DNA of 64,000 nt from Candidatus Rifleibacteriota bacterium (GTDB taxonomy: Bacteria; Muiribacteriota; Ozemobacteria; Ozemobacterales; Ozemobacteraceae): NCBI GenBank assembly GCA_015232575.1, contig JADFZL010000012.1, positions 124,001 to 188,000 of the forward strand, given 5' to 3'. The notes under the pieces were generated by a model. That model saw only the letters and a program-made list of their open reading frames with translations, ran no database searches and was not told the origin of the DNA. The position numbers and the translations under genes are program-made. This document shows positions 18,601-26,685 of this stretch, one piece after another (the first letter of the stretch is position 1; every line of letters starts with the position of its first letter).

Positions 18601-19331
18601 TTTTTTATCCCCAATGCTTTGTCCTGAAGAACAAAAAGTTTTTCAATTCCTTCCTGCCCGAGTTTCAACATCTGATCAAGCTGGACTTTCGAGAAATGTC
18701 CTTCTTCTGCCGTTGACTGAATTTCAATAATTCCCATGTCTCTGGTCATTACAAGATTAAGATCGGTTTCAGCAGTGGAATCTTCTGGATAATCCAGATC
18801 AAGCAATATTTCACCTTTATTAATACCGACACTGATAGCAGCAACTCTTGTTTCTATTGGGTTCTCAGTCAGTTTTCCTTCATCCATGAGCCTCTTCACA
18901 GCCAGTTCAAGAGCAACCATTGTACCAGTAATTGCAGCTGTTCTTGTTCCGCCATCAGCCTGAATCACATCACAATCAATGAGAAGGGTGCGCTGCCCAA
19001 TTTTTTTCAGATTTACTGCCGACCTGAGAGCTCTGCCAATCATTCTCTGGATTTCATAAACTCTTCCCTTCAACTGGTTATTTCCATAACCTGCTCTCGG
19101 GTTCCGGACAGTGCCGGCAGCCGGAAGAAGCGAATATTCAGCAGTCATCCAGCCCTGCTGAACCTTTCTATCCTGAACAAATGGTGGAACTTTCTCTTCG
19201 ACCATAACCGTACAGAGAACCCTTGTATCTCCAAAGGATATCAGCGCCGAACCATGCGGATGCTTCACATAACCCGGCTGGATAGTTATTTCGCGCATCT
19301 GATTGTACAACCTGCCATCGCGTCTGTTCAT
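18597..19331 (-). CDS. rph: Ribonuclease PH
   Basis: Phosphate-dependent 3'-5' exoribonuclease that trims the 3' ends of tRNA precursors. The frame is open further upstream, but the ATG at 19331 (MNRRDGRLYNQMR) is preferred: aaggag lies at the right distance before it and known RNase PH proteins start with R-DGR. Landmarks are GSALISFGDTRVLC, the phosphate-binding Arg region MIGRALRSAV, and LLIDCDVIQADGGTRTA. At 244 residues it is full length. It lies between a small membrane-protein gene and rdgB in one minus-strand operon. Confidence 0.95.
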   Translation of the reverse strand: MNRRDGRLYNQMREITIQPGYVKHPHGSALISFGDTRVLCTVMVEEKVPPFVQDRKVQQGWMTAEYSLLPAAGTVRNPRAGYGNNQLKGRVYEIQRMIGRALRSAVNLKKIGQRTLLIDCDVIQADGGTRTAAITGTMVALELAVKRLMDEGKLTENPIETRVAAISVGINKGEILLDLDYPEDSTAETDLNLVMTRDMGIIEIQSTAEEGHFSKVQLDQMLKLGQEGIEKLFVLQDKALGIKK

Positions 19332-19341
19332 TGTCTGCTCC

Positions 19342-19575
19342 TTATATTCCGCCATCAAGAGCGAAATCAAAATGAGAGTTAAATAATATCATTACAGCAA
19401 GAATAAAGAAAAATAATCCGAACATGATAAACATGAATTTTTTATGTTCTGCTTCAACGTCAACCGGCAATTTATTTTCCGGGACCTGTTTATGTGAAGC
19501 TTTTAAATTTTTTTCCTTCTTCTTTTTCTTCCCAGTAACACTTTCGGGCGGCATATTTTGAAGTTCTTCGTCCAT
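19342..19575 (-). CDS. Small single-span membrane protein
   Basis: 77-residue protein with a lysine-rich N-terminal half (KKKKKEKNLK) and one transmembrane helix at about 47-67 (FMFIMFGLFFFILAVMILF). An aaagga site lies upstream of the ATG. The stop lies 10 bases before the rph start, so it is probably the first gene of the rph-rdgB operon. No family recognised. The charge pattern suggests the N-terminus is inside the cell. About 300 bases of AT-rich non-coding DNA lie between it and the divergent gene at 19878; I see no clear element there. Confidence 0.65.
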   Translation of the reverse strand: MDEELQNMPPESVTGKKKKKEKNLKASHKQVPENKLPVDVEAEHKKFMFIMFGLFFFILAVMILFNSHFDFALDGGI

Positions 19576-19877
19576 TTATCGTTTTTCCTTTCAGAATTTT
19601 CCATTCACTCCTAATATCCCCATTCTTCCCAAAGAATATAACACAAGGCTAATGTATTTGCATTAAGATTTGCATTAATTGCTTTTCAATATCACAAAAT
19701 TCAACAATATGCCTCGTTGATAAAATTTGATGGAAAACAATTGTTGTGATATTATCAATATATAATGTTGCAGAATGCTTAAGGATAAAGCAATTATGCA
19801 AATGTTCATGAATTATGCAGCAGAAATGCTTTAGAAAGCTGATAATTGAGCGGGTATTCGTCAGGAGGCATATTTAT

Positions 19878-20318
19878 ATGTTTGCTATCAGAGGAAGAGT
19901 ACAAAAAGGAATTGGAGAATCAAACAAAACCATAAAGGAACAGTTGCCATTTTTTGAAAAAGTATGTCCGGAAATAATAGCCTGCCACCCGGGCACGATT
20001 AACATACGTCTTGACAAACCACTGGTTGTTTTCAAACCTGATTTTTCAACTGAATCTGTCCCATGGCATCCGGCTTTGAAGCTGATAAAAAAGGGAGAAA
20101 AGTTTGAATTCGTAAATGTCATTCTGAAAATTGACGGTTGCGAGCCTGTAAAATCCTGGATATACAAAGCTCAATTCTCACCTTATCGGGACGACCCTTT
20201 TATTATTGAAGTAATTGCCCCGAGGATAAATTTTTCCGGCACCCCGGATTGTACAGTAGAAATCATCTCAAATTGCTTTGATGGTGTCATAGCAATATCT
20301 GATACGAATAAACGCTGA
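19878..20318 (+). CDS. Hypothetical protein resembling the DUF120 / CTP-dependent riboflavin kinase fold
   Basis: 146 residues from the ATG at 19878, which has a clear aggagg site ten bases upstream; the frame is open further upstream but has no better start. The N-terminus (IRGRVQKGIGESN) and the motif HPGTINIRLDKPL resemble the G-x-V...G and PGTLNVRL elements of archaeal CTP-dependent riboflavin kinases, which have a cradle-loop barrel. The rest does not match well, and no bacterial riboflavin gene is nearby. I therefore call it a distant fold relative, not an enzyme of known activity. It ends 15 bases before the metallo-beta-lactamase-fold gene, so the two are likely co-transcribed. Confidence 0.5.
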   Translation: MFAIRGRVQKGIGESNKTIKEQLPFFEKVCPEIIACHPGTINIRLDKPLVVFKPDFSTESVPWHPALKLIKKGEKFEFVNVILKIDGCEPVKSWIYKAQFSPYRDDPFIIEVIAPRINFSGTPDCTVEIISNCFDGVIAISDTNKR

Positions 20319-20333
20319 AAGTAGTGATTATTC

Positions 20334-21215
20334 ATGCAGATTAAAGCACTTACAGATAAAGTACACGTAGTTTCGGGTGGTGTAAACGTTGGAATTGTAA
20401 AAATAGATGATAACAAGGTTGTTCTCATTGACAGTGGTTTTGACAGCAGATTTGGAATGAGACTTCTGGAGATGCTGGACAACTATGGTTATCGTGTCGA
20501 GTGCATTCTGAACACTCACGCCCACGCTGATCACATGGGTGGAAACGCAGTAATTCGCAAGTCTACCGGTTGCTATGTTCTTGCCGGAAAGTGCGAAGTT
20601 CCCGCAATCGAAAACCCTATCATGCAGGCAATAGCGCTTTTTGGAGGCTCTCCGATACCCGAACTTCTCAACCCGATGATGTTTGCCGAACCCTGTAAAG
20701 CCGAACCTCTCGAAACCGAATGTCTGAAATTTGGCAACACCGAAATCAAAGTAATTGATCTTCCCGGACATTCAATTGACCAGAAGGGCTTTCTCGTAGA
20801 CGGAGTAGCTTTTCTGGCCGATTCAGTTTTCTCCGCCGCCGCAATACTCAAGCACAGACTGATATATCTTTACGATCCACTGCTGCACATCAAAACCTGT
20901 CAGGAGCTGAAAACTCTCAAAGCAGACTGGTACGTCGGCGGACACATTGCTCCGGTAACAAATATTGCCGTTCTTATCGCAGAAAACCTTGGTCACACTC
21001 AGGCCGCAATGAACTATCTAAAGGGAATTCTTCAGGTTCCACAGTCTCTGGATCGCCTCATCAAAACATTTTTTTCACATTTCATGATCAAACAAAACGG
21101 CTGGCAGCACTTTTTATACAGAGCAACTCTCAACGGCTACCTTTCAGCCCTCAAACGCTCAGACAGCGCAGACTTCAAAATCATGGACAACCTCCTGATC
21201 TGGTACGCTATTTAG
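20334..21215 (+). CDS. Metallo-beta-lactamase-fold hydrolase
   Basis: 293-residue cytoplasmic protein of the metallo-beta-lactamase superfamily. The metal-binding motif is HAHADH (NTHAHADHMGG, residues about 62-70). The later ligands are plausible in LPGHSIDQKGF, FLADSVFS and GGHIAP. The superfamily includes thiolesterases, persulfide dioxygenases and nucleases, and nothing here selects one. The C-terminal 60 residues are helical. It is probably co-transcribed with the small DUF120-like gene just upstream. Its stop codon lies at the edge of the family A repeat. Confidence 0.85.
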   Translation: MQIKALTDKVHVVSGGVNVGIVKIDDNKVVLIDSGFDSRFGMRLLEMLDNYGYRVECILNTHAHADHMGGNAVIRKSTGCYVLAGKCEVPAIENPIMQAIALFGGSPIPELLNPMMFAEPCKAEPLETECLKFGNTEIKVIDLPGHSIDQKGFLVDGVAFLADSVFSAAAILKHRLIYLYDPLLHIKTCQELKTLKADWYVGGHIAPVTNIAVLIAENLGHTQAAMNYLKGILQVPQSLDRLIKTFFSHFMIKQNGWQHFLYRATLNGYLSALKRSDSADFKIMDNLLIWYAI

Positions 21216-21325
21216 AGAGGGGGCACGCGCCCCCTCTCGGCGTTCGAACAAGTTCGAACAAGTTCGACCACCTCACTCCCCGCGGTCGAGCACTTTGTGC
21301 TCTCCGGGGCACGCGACCCCTCTGA
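21212..21325. repeat. Family A triple-palindrome repeat, single copy
   Basis: Contains gagagggggcacgcgccccc, a slightly duplicated gttcgaacaagttcgaac block, and ggtcgagcactttgtgctc, then a second partial ggggcacgcgacccc. Here the element abuts the 3' end of the plus-strand hydrolase gene rather than a start codon. It could act as a terminator for that gene, but there is no T run. Confidence 0.75.
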
Positions 21326-21330
21326 CCACC

Positions 21331-21576
21331 TCATAATTGTTGTATTTCATCCAAAGTGGGGAGCCCAAAACCTGATAGATTTCTAAATTCTATCTCAAAG
21401 CCAAAAATAAAAAGAATAATATCCAAAGTTTTAACACTGGTATTACCCATCTGACCCTTTTCAATTTTACCAAGAGTTATCCTGCTAATACCACATTTTT
21501 TGGCTAATGCTTCCTGAGTAAGCTTTTTATCTTCCCGTAAACTTTTAATTTTATGTCCAATTTCGTATAATTTCAT
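21331..21576 (-). CDS. HipB-like XRE-family DNA-binding antitoxin
   Basis: 81 residues from the ATG at 21576 (MKLYEIGHKIKSLRE). The helix-turn-helix is clear: KLTQEALAKKCGISRITLGKIEKGQ. The protein matches the antitoxin/repressor partner of HipA kinases. It begins inside the 3' end of the hipA-like gene, overlapping it by 26 bases, so translation is coupled. The order is toxin first, which is the reverse of E. coli hipBA. The N-terminal extension of the open frame beyond this ATG is ignored because it duplicates hipA coding sequence. Confidence 0.8.
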   Translation of the reverse strand: MKLYEIGHKIKSLREDKKLTQEALAKKCGISRITLGKIEKGQMGNTSVKTLDIILFIFGFEIEFRNLSGFGLPTLDEIQQL

Positions 21577-22759
21577 CAGGTAATTCCTTGTATGATTTTT
21601 CATCCAGCGACAACTTCCAAATATCAACTATCTTTTGTCCTATTTCTTTGAAATTTGGATGGGTTTGTATATATTTTTCCAACTTTTCTATGCTCTGTTT
21701 TAATGATTTTATACATATTTCAAAAATATTCAAAGCACCTGTTTTATTTAAATAACATGACTCTACGCCAAATCTAATAAGTTCTTTTTTACCAAACCAT
21801 ATTTTTTTTCCAAACATGCTGAGAGCTGGTCTATCTTTGTAAACATAAGCAGCTGTACAAACTATATCATAAGCTGGAGCATATACGATATTTGAAAAGT
21901 CGTCATCATAAAGTACACCAAAATTTTTGAGATGTGCATCTCCGTTTTTGAGCAAATAATTCATTACTGTTACTGTAAAAAAGTTTCTCATGGCTTCTTG
22001 TTTATCGGTGCAAATAGTAAATATAACTCTTGCTATTTGTTCGTAACTACCACTATATTTTTCATCTTTGTTTTTACCTAATAGTGTCAAGATCTCCTCA
22101 AAACCCAAAAAACTTTTTGTTTTTTTATCGTAATTAAATCTCTCAACCAATAAAAATTTATTGTTTTTTGAGAGTTTAATATTTGGAATTTTCACACATG
22201 CATTTTCAACTGCCTTTAAACAAAAGTACTCATTTAAAGCAAGTTCTGGATATTCTTCTCCCCATGTTTTGATAATGTACTCTTTTGTTGATAAACTCTC
22301 TTTGTCGTTTAAAATAGCTAAAGATTTGGGTTGTACTCCTGAAATTGCATTAAAATCCAAAAATGTAGTAACAATTTTTGTAAAAGTATCATAAGTATCA
22401 TGGGCTAAAATTTCGTCTATATCAAGAGCAAAAAAACTTTTTTTATCTATATTGCTTTTATAAGTAATTCTACTTTGAATATTTGGACAAATATGAGAAA
22501 ATATCAAAAAATCATCAATATAACCGTATTCTTTTGTTAAATATTGCTTAAATAATTCAAACAGATACCCTTCTGGCATATTCATATCAAAAATTGGATG
22601 TAACTTGTTTTTCCACATATAAGATGAGTTTTTATATGGCATAATCAAAGATATAGGTTTGTAATTTTGTATATAGTTAAAACCATATTGGTTTTTCTCT
22701 TTTTCAAAATAAAGAACACCTACTTTTTGGCTACCTATTTCTACGTTTATGGTGTGCAT
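21551..22759 (-). CDS. HipA-like serine/threonine kinase toxin
   Basis: 402 residues. HipA kinases phosphorylate glutamyl-tRNA synthetase or related targets and cause growth arrest. Visible landmarks: an N-terminal HipA_N-type domain, the loop SGVQPKSLA corresponding to the autophosphorylation loop, the kinase-core VERFNYDKK, the catalytic NGDAHLKNF, and the metal-binding APAYDI. The codon use is much more AT-rich (many aaa, ttt, ata codons) than in neighbouring genes. This, with the adjacent HipB, suggests recent acquisition. All catalytic residues seem intact, so it is probably an active toxin, restrained by the HipB-like protein. Confidence 0.85.
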   Translation of the reverse strand: MHTINVEIGSQKVGVLYFEKEKNQYGFNYIQNYKPISLIMPYKNSSYMWKNKLHPIFDMNMPEGYLFELFKQYLTKEYGYIDDFLIFSHICPNIQSRITYKSNIDKKSFFALDIDEILAHDTYDTFTKIVTTFLDFNAISGVQPKSLAILNDKESLSTKEYIIKTWGEEYPELALNEYFCLKAVENACVKIPNIKLSKNNKFLLVERFNYDKKTKSFLGFEEILTLLGKNKDEKYSGSYEQIARVIFTICTDKQEAMRNFFTVTVMNYLLKNGDAHLKNFGVLYDDDFSNIVYAPAYDIVCTAAYVYKDRPALSMFGKKIWFGKKELIRFGVESCYLNKTGALNIFEICIKSLKQSIEKLEKYIQTHPNFKEIGQKIVDIWKLSLDEKSYKELPDEIIRNWT

Positions 22760-22816
22760 TTCACTCTCTTATGATAAATTTAGTTATCATTTTAAAATAT
22801 TTTTATGTATTTGTAA

Positions 22817-23032
22817 AGCATTTTTATCATTTTTGCTGCTGTAATCATTGATTTTTGTATTGCGAACAGACTCAAAACGAATTATAATGAGAAATATTAC
22901 TCGAAAGATCAGCGCAAAAAATGCCCTTGTGATCTTTACGGCTGCAAAACTTCTGGAATTGATAGATTTATTGTTGATTCGCTGAAGGATATTTTACAAC
23001 GGTTTTTTCAAACTTTCGATTATTTCTTTTGA
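22817..23032 (+). pseudogene. Possible coding remnant without start codon
   Basis: A 72-codon open stretch with no ATG, GTG or TTG start. The middle part has a Cys-rich segment (RKKCPCDLYGCKTSG) that looks protein-like, followed by a helical end. Its 3' end overlaps the end of the Rpn-type gene on the other strand. It may be the end of a lost gene next to the acquired hipA module. Very uncertain. Confidence 0.2.
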
Positions 23033-23914
23033 CAGGCCGGTTATATCGGCTATAGAGTCGACGTTAACTTTATTTAAAAGCATTTTATAAGCAATATCAA
23101 CAGCTTTTCTGTCTTCACCTTTTTTATAGCCGTCGTTTTCGCCTTTTTTATAGCCTTCGTCTTCGCCTTTTTTATAGCCAACGCCGTAAGATGATTGAAA
23201 CATGCTTCCCTGAAAACGAAGATCTTCTATGAAAGCCTCGTATTCGCGGCGCTCTTCAGTTGAGAGCTTCATAATATCAAGCTCTTCTTTTGCTTTGTGT
23301 ATGCCCTGCGCTTTAAAGTCATCTTTAATTTCTTCATTTTTGAGAAAGTATATCCATTCATCAAGAGTATTGCGGGCTACATCATCGAAATTGTTCACTT
23401 TTATCAGATAAAGTTCTGGGTAAAGTTCCGATGGATAATCTTTTTTGAAGAAATCCTGCTGAATCAAACTCAGCTTCAACTCATCCTGTTTATGAATGCC
23501 TATAAATCTGGTTTTTCCATGATAAACATAATCTTCGCCCTGCCCGAGATCGAAATAAGCTATTCCAATTGAAATTACTTTTACAACTTTTGAATAATCG
23601 TGACCAGAGGAAAGGTGTTCTGACAAGGTTTTTGAAATACCATAAAGAAGTCTGTGAAAAAAGCCCAGTTCATCATTGTACTGAATTTCAATGAGAATTA
23701 TTTCGCCTTTATCGTTAACCGTCTTCAGATCAATTCGGCTGTATTTATCAAGTTTATGTTCCCTGTTTGTTTCGCTTTCAAGTATTTCAATGATTTTAAC
23801 TTTTTCACCCGTCAGCTCGCTGAGAAACCCTTCAAGAATTTCAAAATTAGCTTTGCTTCTGAGTAATTTCTTAATTGCCCAGTCAAAACTTACCAGCCTT
23901 CGCGTTCCGGTCAT
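22994..23914 (-). CDS. Rpn family recombination-promoting nuclease / PD-(D/E)XK putative transposase
   Basis: 306 residues from the ATG at 23914, which follows aaagagg at a good distance. The N-terminal part (SFDWAIKKLLRSKANFEILEGFL) and the core RIDLKTVNDKGEIILIEIQY are the PD-(D/E)XK nuclease motifs of the Rpn/COG5464 family: D in RIDLK and E-x-Q in IEIQY. Family members promote recA-independent recombination or act as nucleases, and many are annotated as transposases. Near the C-terminus there are three copies of GYKKGE(D/N), a typical charged repeat of this family that can vary in number. No inverted terminal repeats are visible. It stands alone. Confidence 0.8.
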   Translation of the reverse strand: MTGTRRLVSFDWAIKKLLRSKANFEILEGFLSELTGEKVKIIEILESETNREHKLDKYSRIDLKTVNDKGEIILIEIQYNDELGFFHRLLYGISKTLSEHLSSGHDYSKVVKVISIGIAYFDLGQGEDYVYHGKTRFIGIHKQDELKLSLIQQDFFKKDYPSELYPELYLIKVNNFDDVARNTLDEWIYFLKNEEIKDDFKAQGIHKAKEELDIMKLSTEERREYEAFIEDLRFQGSMFQSSYGVGYKKGEDEGYKKGENDGYKKGEDRKAVDIAYKMLLNKVNVDSIADITGLSKEIIESLKKPL

Positions 23915-24147
23915 AAAATTCGCCTCTTTCATCATGAACTTGCCAGGTTTATTCAGTGGATTCTAACTTGAATAAAGCATACTTGTCAATTTTATGGAAC
24001 AAGATACTCTGTAAAAAGCCCATCAGGAACAACTCTTCTGATAGAAGAGTCGCAATATGGATTCAACACACGGTTTCACTTTCGACGATAATCGGTGAAG
24101 CACAGCAAATGCTTTGATAGAGCTTACAGAAAAGATGTTGCCTATCT

Positions 24148-24645
24148 TTACGATTTCCATTTCAGAATATAATTTTCCTGAGATGGGTTTTCAGGGGAAT
24201 TTTTAAATTTAGACTTGGGACACTGCTTCCAGAGTTTTCGTAAAAGTGCCAGCGCTGTTTCTCCGCTGAAACCGTGTCGGACCAGCCAGCAGCCGATAAT
24301 AACACCTGTTCTCCCGATACCACCCCAGCAATGGACGTAAACCAGATTGCCCTGTTCAATATTGCTATCAATTACATCAAGAATCGCTGATACTTTGCCA
24401 GGGGCCTCAGGTATTGAATAGTCCTGAATGGGGAAGCGATTGTGCGAGGCTGCGTTCTTCAACATGAATGAATATGCCTCCAGGCCGTCTTTCTCTTCGG
24501 TCAGGTCTATGAAGGCTTTAACACCCGCATCAAGCAAGGCATTAATCTTTTCAACCGAGGATAACTCGTCTTTATTTCTGGGATATTCACCCGCCAGCAA
24601 TACCCCTGGCAAAACCCAGTAAGAATTTTCAATGGGTTTTATCAT
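24148..24645 (-). CDS. Dual-specificity / tyrosine protein phosphatase
   Basis: 165 residues from the second of two adjacent ATGs (24645), which is six bases from ggag; the first gives too short a spacing. The cysteine phosphatase signature is VHCWGGIGRTG, and a likely general-acid Asp lies in FPIQDYSIPEAPG. The N-terminus (YWVLPGVLLAGEYPRN) is typical of cyanobacterial and proteobacterial dual-specificity phosphatases. No signal peptide, so cytoplasmic. The gene stands alone between non-coding stretches of about 200 bases on each side. Substrates unknown. Confidence 0.82.
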   Translation of the reverse strand: MIKPIENSYWVLPGVLLAGEYPRNKDELSSVEKINALLDAGVKAFIDLTEEKDGLEAYSFMLKNAASHNRFPIQDYSIPEAPGKVSAILDVIDSNIEQGNLVYVHCWGGIGRTGVIIGCWLVRHGFSGETALALLRKLWKQCPKSKFKNSPENPSQENYILKWKS

Positions 24646-24798
24646 CATTTTCTCCAATTCAACAATTTTGCTTATATCATGCGCGAAGGCTCTCCAAATA
24701 TACATCTACATGAATTCATGAGTCAAGTATGTTGTTGATATCCCAGAAATTATCCATTTGAAAAAAATAGTCAGCCCCGTTTCAGGGGAATATTGTAC

Positions 24799-24827
24799 TT
24801 GACAGAATTTCAGGCGATTCGTATAAT
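24799..24827 (+). promoter_or_regulatory. Sigma-70-type promoter of the antitoxin-toxin operon
   Basis: ttgaca at 24799-24804 and tataat at 24822-24827, both perfect matches to the consensus, with a 17-bp spacer. The start codon of the ribbon-helix-helix gene lies 36 bases downstream of the -10 box. Confidence 0.8.
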
Positions 24828-24863
24828 GTCTTAAATGGTTTCATTTTGGTTGCGGAGGAAAAT

Positions 24864-25103
24864 ATGCCTGCAATTACTTTAAAAGGAATTCCACCCTTTC
24901 TTCACGTTGAGCTGAAAAAAAGAGCAGAGATGAATAAAAGAAGCCTGAATAATGAGATTCTTGTTTGTCTGGAATCTTTTTTAGGATTTCGGATATTTGA
25001 AAAAAACCAGTATCTTGAAGAAGTTCGGGAGTTCAGAAAAACGATTAAATCTAAAATTACTCAAAAAATGATTGATGACTCTAAAGACGAAGGCAGAAAA
25101 TGA
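24864..25103 (+). CDS. Ribbon-helix-helix antitoxin (FitA/VapB-like)
   Basis: 79 residues from the ATG at 24864, seven bases after ggagg. The N-terminal strand (MPAITLKGIPPFLHVELKKR) and following helices (AEMNKRSLNNEILVCLESFL) match Arc/MetJ-type ribbon-helix-helix proteins of the FitA group. The C-terminal part is a charged tail that would wrap the partner toxin. The stop overlaps the toxin start by 4 bases (atga). A near-perfect sigma-70 promoter lies just upstream, where the antitoxin would be expected to bind. Confidence 0.85.
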   Translation: MPAITLKGIPPFLHVELKKRAEMNKRSLNNEILVCLESFLGFRIFEKNQYLEEVREFRKTIKSKITQKMIDDSKDEGRK

Positions 25104-25525
25104 TTGTTGTTGATGTTAACTTTTTGATTCATTTTTTTTTCCCGAGCGACTTTTCTCCAATAACTGAAAAGGTTTTTCTGAAAGATCCCGTGTGGATTTC
25201 TCCGCTTTTGTGGCGATCTGAATTCAGAAATGTTTTACTTGGATTTGTTCGAAAAAATATAATTGATTATTCAAAAGCAATTGAAGGAATTGAAAAAGCA
25301 GAAATCAAAATGCAGGGCGCAGAGCACCCTGTTTCCTCATCGCAGGTAATGGATCTTGGCCGAAGCTCCAATTGTTCGGCTTACGATTGCGAATATGTTG
25401 CTCTTGCGAAAACGAAAGAATTAATATTACTTACATGGGATGCCAGGATTTTAAGAGCGTTTCCAGAATTTTCGAGAAACCCTGAAAAATATCTCGAAAA
25501 TACAGAGGTGATTTTTGACAGATAA
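25100..25525 (+). CDS. PIN-domain toxin (VapC/FitB-like ribonuclease)
   Basis: 141-residue PIN-domain protein. The acidic residues of the active site are visible: D5 in VVDVNFL, E in RSEFRNVLL, D in SAYDCEYVALA and D in LTWDARIL. PIN toxins cleave tRNA or rRNA in a metal-dependent way. Translation is coupled to the antitoxin by the atga overlap. Complete length and intact residues suggest a functional toxin. The target is unknown. Confidence 0.87.
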   Translation: MIVVDVNFLIHFFFPSDFSPITEKVFLKDPVWISPLLWRSEFRNVLLGFVRKNIIDYSKAIEGIEKAEIKMQGAEHPVSSSQVMDLGRSSNCSAYDCEYVALAKTKELILLTWDARILRAFPEFSRNPEKYLENTEVIFDR

Positions 25526-25611
25526 TTGCTGCTATTAATATGCACAATGAATTTGCACTTGCCAAATGTGTGTCTTTTGAGCTATCCTTAATTCGTGGAG
25601 AAAATTGAATT

Positions 25612-26670
25612 ATGGAAAGTTCAAAAATTATTAAGCTGTTAATTGTTGATGATTCGGCATTTATGCGGGCAGCACTCGAGAGAATGCTCAAGGATGAACC
25701 GGACATTTCAGTTATTGGTTCAGCAACCAATGGAAAAGAAGCCATTGAGAAGGTTTCACGCCTGCGTCCGGACGTCGTGACTCTTGATGTTGAAATGCCT
25801 GTCATGGATGGATTGCAGACCTTGAAAGAAATTATGCGGCTGTTCCCCGTTCCGGTGATTATGGTCAGTGCTGCGACTCAGTCAGGTGCAACATCGACAA
25901 TTCAGGCGCTTGAATTTGGTGCAATTGATTTTGTCGGAAAGCCTGGTTATGGTGTTTCAGTAAACATTCTGAGCCTGAAAAATGAACTTCTCACCAAAAT
26001 TCGTGCTGCTTCGTGCAGCTGTCCAAATGCAACAAAAAAACTTCTGAAATCAGATGAAATTTCCGCGAAAGGTTCTTCGCAGGTCAGCTCACCCGATAAA
26101 TTAATAATGATCGGAGCATCAACAGGTGGCCCACCTGCCGTTGAAAAGATCCTTTCATCTTTTCCGACGCTTTTCATGTCAAGCATTGTTGTCGCTCAGC
26201 ACATGCCTCCCGTATTTACAAATGCGCTTGCACAGAGGCTGAATTCAACATGCCGAATAAGAGTCAGGGAAGCCGTTGATGGCGAAATAATTCAGAAATC
26301 AATTGCATACATCTGTCCAGGCGGCCTTCAGACAAGAATCATCAAACATCCCGACGGTCGTCCGGCTTTCAGAATTTCTCATGAAGGGTCAGAAAAATTC
26401 AAATTTGCACCAAATATCGACAACCTCTTCGAATCCGGACTGGAAGTTTTTCATTTGAAATGTATAGCAGTAATATTAACCGGCATGGGAGAGGACGGCG
26501 TATCCGGATTGGCTAAAATCAGGGATAGCGGCTGTTTTACTATTGCCCAGGACAAACAGACTTCGGTTGTGTATGGAATGCCAAAAGCTGCTGCTGAAAG
26601 AAATGCCGCATGCAGAATACTTCCCGTTTCCGAAATTGCCCGCGAATTAATAATCGCATTAAATGCTTAA
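25612..26670 (+). CDS. cheB: Chemotaxis response regulator protein-glutamate methylesterase CheB
   Basis: 352 residues. CheB removes methyl groups from, and deamidates, chemoreceptor glutamyl residues when phosphorylated. The N-terminal receiver has the acidic pair in IVDDSAFMR, phospho-acceptor D59 in TLDVEMPVMDG, and Lys in VGKPG. The C-terminal methylesterase domain has the catalytic triad Ser in GASTGGPP (near 167), His in AQHMPP and Asp in GMGEDGVSG. No cheA, cheR, receptor or flagellar gene is in the window, so it either serves receptors encoded elsewhere or another pathway. It starts 86 bases after the toxin gene and 15 bases before the ATP-grasp gene. Confidence 0.93.
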   Translation: MESSKIIKLLIVDDSAFMRAALERMLKDEPDISVIGSATNGKEAIEKVSRLRPDVVTLDVEMPVMDGLQTLKEIMRLFPVPVIMVSAATQSGATSTIQALEFGAIDFVGKPGYGVSVNILSLKNELLTKIRAASCSCPNATKKLLKSDEISAKGSSQVSSPDKLIMIGASTGGPPAVEKILSSFPTLFMSSIVVAQHMPPVFTNALAQRLNSTCRIRVREAVDGEIIQKSIAYICPGGLQTRIIKHPDGRPAFRISHEGSEKFKFAPNIDNLFESGLEVFHLKCIAVILTGMGEDGVSGLAKIRDSGCFTIAQDKQTSVVYGMPKAAAERNAACRILPVSEIARELIIALNA

Positions 26671-26685
26671 ATACAGGACAAATAT

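Noticed and set aside
22994..23914. Complete insertion sequence around the Rpn-type gene
   Set aside because: No terminal inverted repeats or target duplications are visible, and Rpn proteins are often not in insertion sequences.
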